Origin: G041228335 sp964580905
GTDB taxonomy: Bacteria; Pseudomonadota; Alphaproteobacteria; Puniceispirillales; UBA1172
NCBI GenBank assembly: GCA_964580905.1
Contig: CAZOLR010000061.1
Span: 1 to 6,721, forward strand
Direction: 5' to 3'
DNA: 6,721 nt
Position numbers and translations under genes: made by a program. This document shows positions 6,063 through 6,721 of the stretch, one piece after another. The notes beneath the pieces are model-generated. The model was not told the DNA's origin, made no database searches, and worked only from the letters and a program-made list of their open reading frames with translations. Positions within the stretch are counted from its first letter, which is position 1, and every line of letters starts with the position of its first letter.

Positions 6063-6070
6063 AAAGGAGT
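6063..6070 (+). promoter_or_regulatory. Strong ribosome binding site before a GTG start
   Basis: AAAGGAGT lies five bases before GTG 6076. It decides in favour of this non-ATG start, which also gives a complete signal peptide. Confidence 0.75.
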
Positions 6071-6075
6071 GAATT

Positions 6076-6492
6076 GTGCGCCTCATCCTTACCACCATCA
6101 CCTTTATGCTGAGTGTTTCGCCGGGATGGGGTATTGATAATGAGTCCCTTTACAAATCCTGCCAAAAATATGCAAACAGCGGTTTTGATATAGGCAAGGC
6201 TGAAGATAAGATTGACGTATTGGATCACACGGTGTGCTTTGGATATATCATGGGCGTTGTCGAGAGTTACCGCACAATATGCGTTGTCAATAAAAACGTT
6301 AACAATTCTTCCGATATCAAGGATTACTGGAATTTTGCGGCAATGTCATTCGGCACATCAGCCCGGAATGATGATATCGATGCCGTTATTCAAAGTTTTA
6401 TAAATTGGGCCCAGGACAATCCCCAGAAATGGAAACAAACACCTTTTGCCCATGAATGGCTGCTTGAAAAATGGCCGTGTGACGTGAATTAA
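6076..6492 (+). CDS. Secreted Rap1a/Tai-type immunity-like protein
   Basis: A 138-residue exported protein. Residues 1-19 form a signal peptide: R2, a hydrophobic core LILTTITFMLSV, then a PGWG cleavage region. The mature part resembles the Rap1a/Tai domain of periplasmic immunity proteins that neutralise type VI secreted peptidoglycan amidases: LYKSC near the N-terminus, CFGYIMGVVES (54-64), IC at 68-69, a helical WAQDNPQKWKQTPF (111-124, cf. the hxxxHPE region) and a terminal LLEKWPC (129-135). The four cysteines C29, C54, C69 and C135 would allow two disulfides in the periplasm. No effector or type VI gene is in view, and many members of this family are orphans of unknown role, so immunity function is only an inference. 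The gene uses a GTG start after a strong ribosome site and is clearly more A+T-rich than the upstream transporters, hinting at acquisition. It is followed by a paralogue after 21 bases. Confidence 0.72.
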   Translation: MRLILTTITFMLSVSPGWGIDNESLYKSCQKYANSGFDIGKAEDKIDVLDHTVCFGYIMGVVESYRTICVVNKNVNNSSDIKDYWNFAAMSFGTSARNDDIDAVIQSFINWAQDNPQKWKQTPFAHEWLLEKWPCDVN

Positions 6493-6513
6493 ATCTATAT
6501 GCCAGGGGAATTA

Positions 6514-6721
6514 ATGAAAACGATCATATCTGCAATTTTCCTTATCCTGATTGCCCAATCGGCAATGGCGATGAGTAATGAGACACTCTATAAAGATTGT
6601 AAACTGCATGCCAAAAATGGGTTCTCGCTGGCTGAATCAGAAGGTGATTTAGAACTTATCAGCCAATCCTATTGTGAAGGATATATGTTGGGCATAATTG
6701 AGTTAGCGCAAAATATCTGCA
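6514..6721 (+). CDS. Second Rap1a/Tai-like secreted protein, 3' end outside the window
   Basis: The reading frame starts at ATG 6514, four bases after AGGGGA (6504-6509), and is open to the window edge (69 codons seen, about half a normal domain). Residues 1-19 are a signal peptide: K2, a hydrophobic core of about 13 residues, then AQSAMA. The mature part starts NETLYKDCKLHAKNGF and continues CEGYMLGIIE. Aligned without gaps to the preceding protein, C29, C54 and C69 fall at identical positions and about 17 of 50 residues (20-69) are the same, so the two are tandem paralogues that diverged long ago. The 21-base gap means they are probably cotranscribed. The missing half should contain the fourth cysteine near a final PC. 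Function as for its neighbour: immunity-like by family, unproven. Confidence 0.72.
   Translation, partial: MKTIISAIFLILIAQSAMAMSNETLYKDCKLHAKNGFSLAESEGDLELISQSYCEGYMLGIIELAQNIC

Overview
The window looks like ordinary bacterial chromosome, most likely from an alphaproteobacterium of medium G+C. The evidence is dense gene packing, Shine-Dalgarno sites before several starts, and protein families typical of that class: a HIT protein with an HIHVVAR motif, a short DksA/TraR zinc-finger protein, a YgjP-like metallopeptidase, EamA and TauE transporters, and PcaD. The taxonomic call is an inference from protein style. There is no rRNA, tRNA, transposase, integrase or CRISPR array.

Layout. Positions 1-1660 are a leftward three-gene cluster: HIT-domain hydrolase, then a DksA/TraR-type zinc-finger protein whose start overlaps the HIT stop by 8 bases, then an EamA/DMT permease that runs off the left edge. 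Diverging from it, 1742-3455 hold a YgjP/DUF45-type zinc metallopeptidase and a second EamA/DMT permease, 22 bases apart and probably cotranscribed. The metallopeptidase may be read from a leaderless transcript. Convergent to this pair is a leftward glyoxalase-like VOC protein (3474-4136). A 195-base AT-rich divergent region with three inverted repeats separates it from a rightward 3-oxoadipate enol-lactonase-like hydrolase (4332-5135). A weak terminator and a 142-base AT-rich gap follow, then a TauE/SafE-type permease (5278-6021). The right edge (6076-6721) carries two tandem small secreted proteins of the Rap1a/Tai immunity-protein type, the second cut by the window end.

How the genes relate. 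Most of the window is small housekeeping or transport units with no single shared pathway. The two EamA permeases and the TauE permease suggest metabolite or sulfonate/sulfite export, but substrates cannot be read from sequence. The enol-lactonase has no other catechol/protocatechuate genes beside it, so its role in aromatic degradation is not supported by context. The most unusual element is the tandem Rap1a/Tai-like pair: exported, with cysteines at identical positions, more AT-rich than their surroundings, and preceded by a good promoter match. No effector or secretion gene is visible, so they may be orphan immunity proteins or something else.
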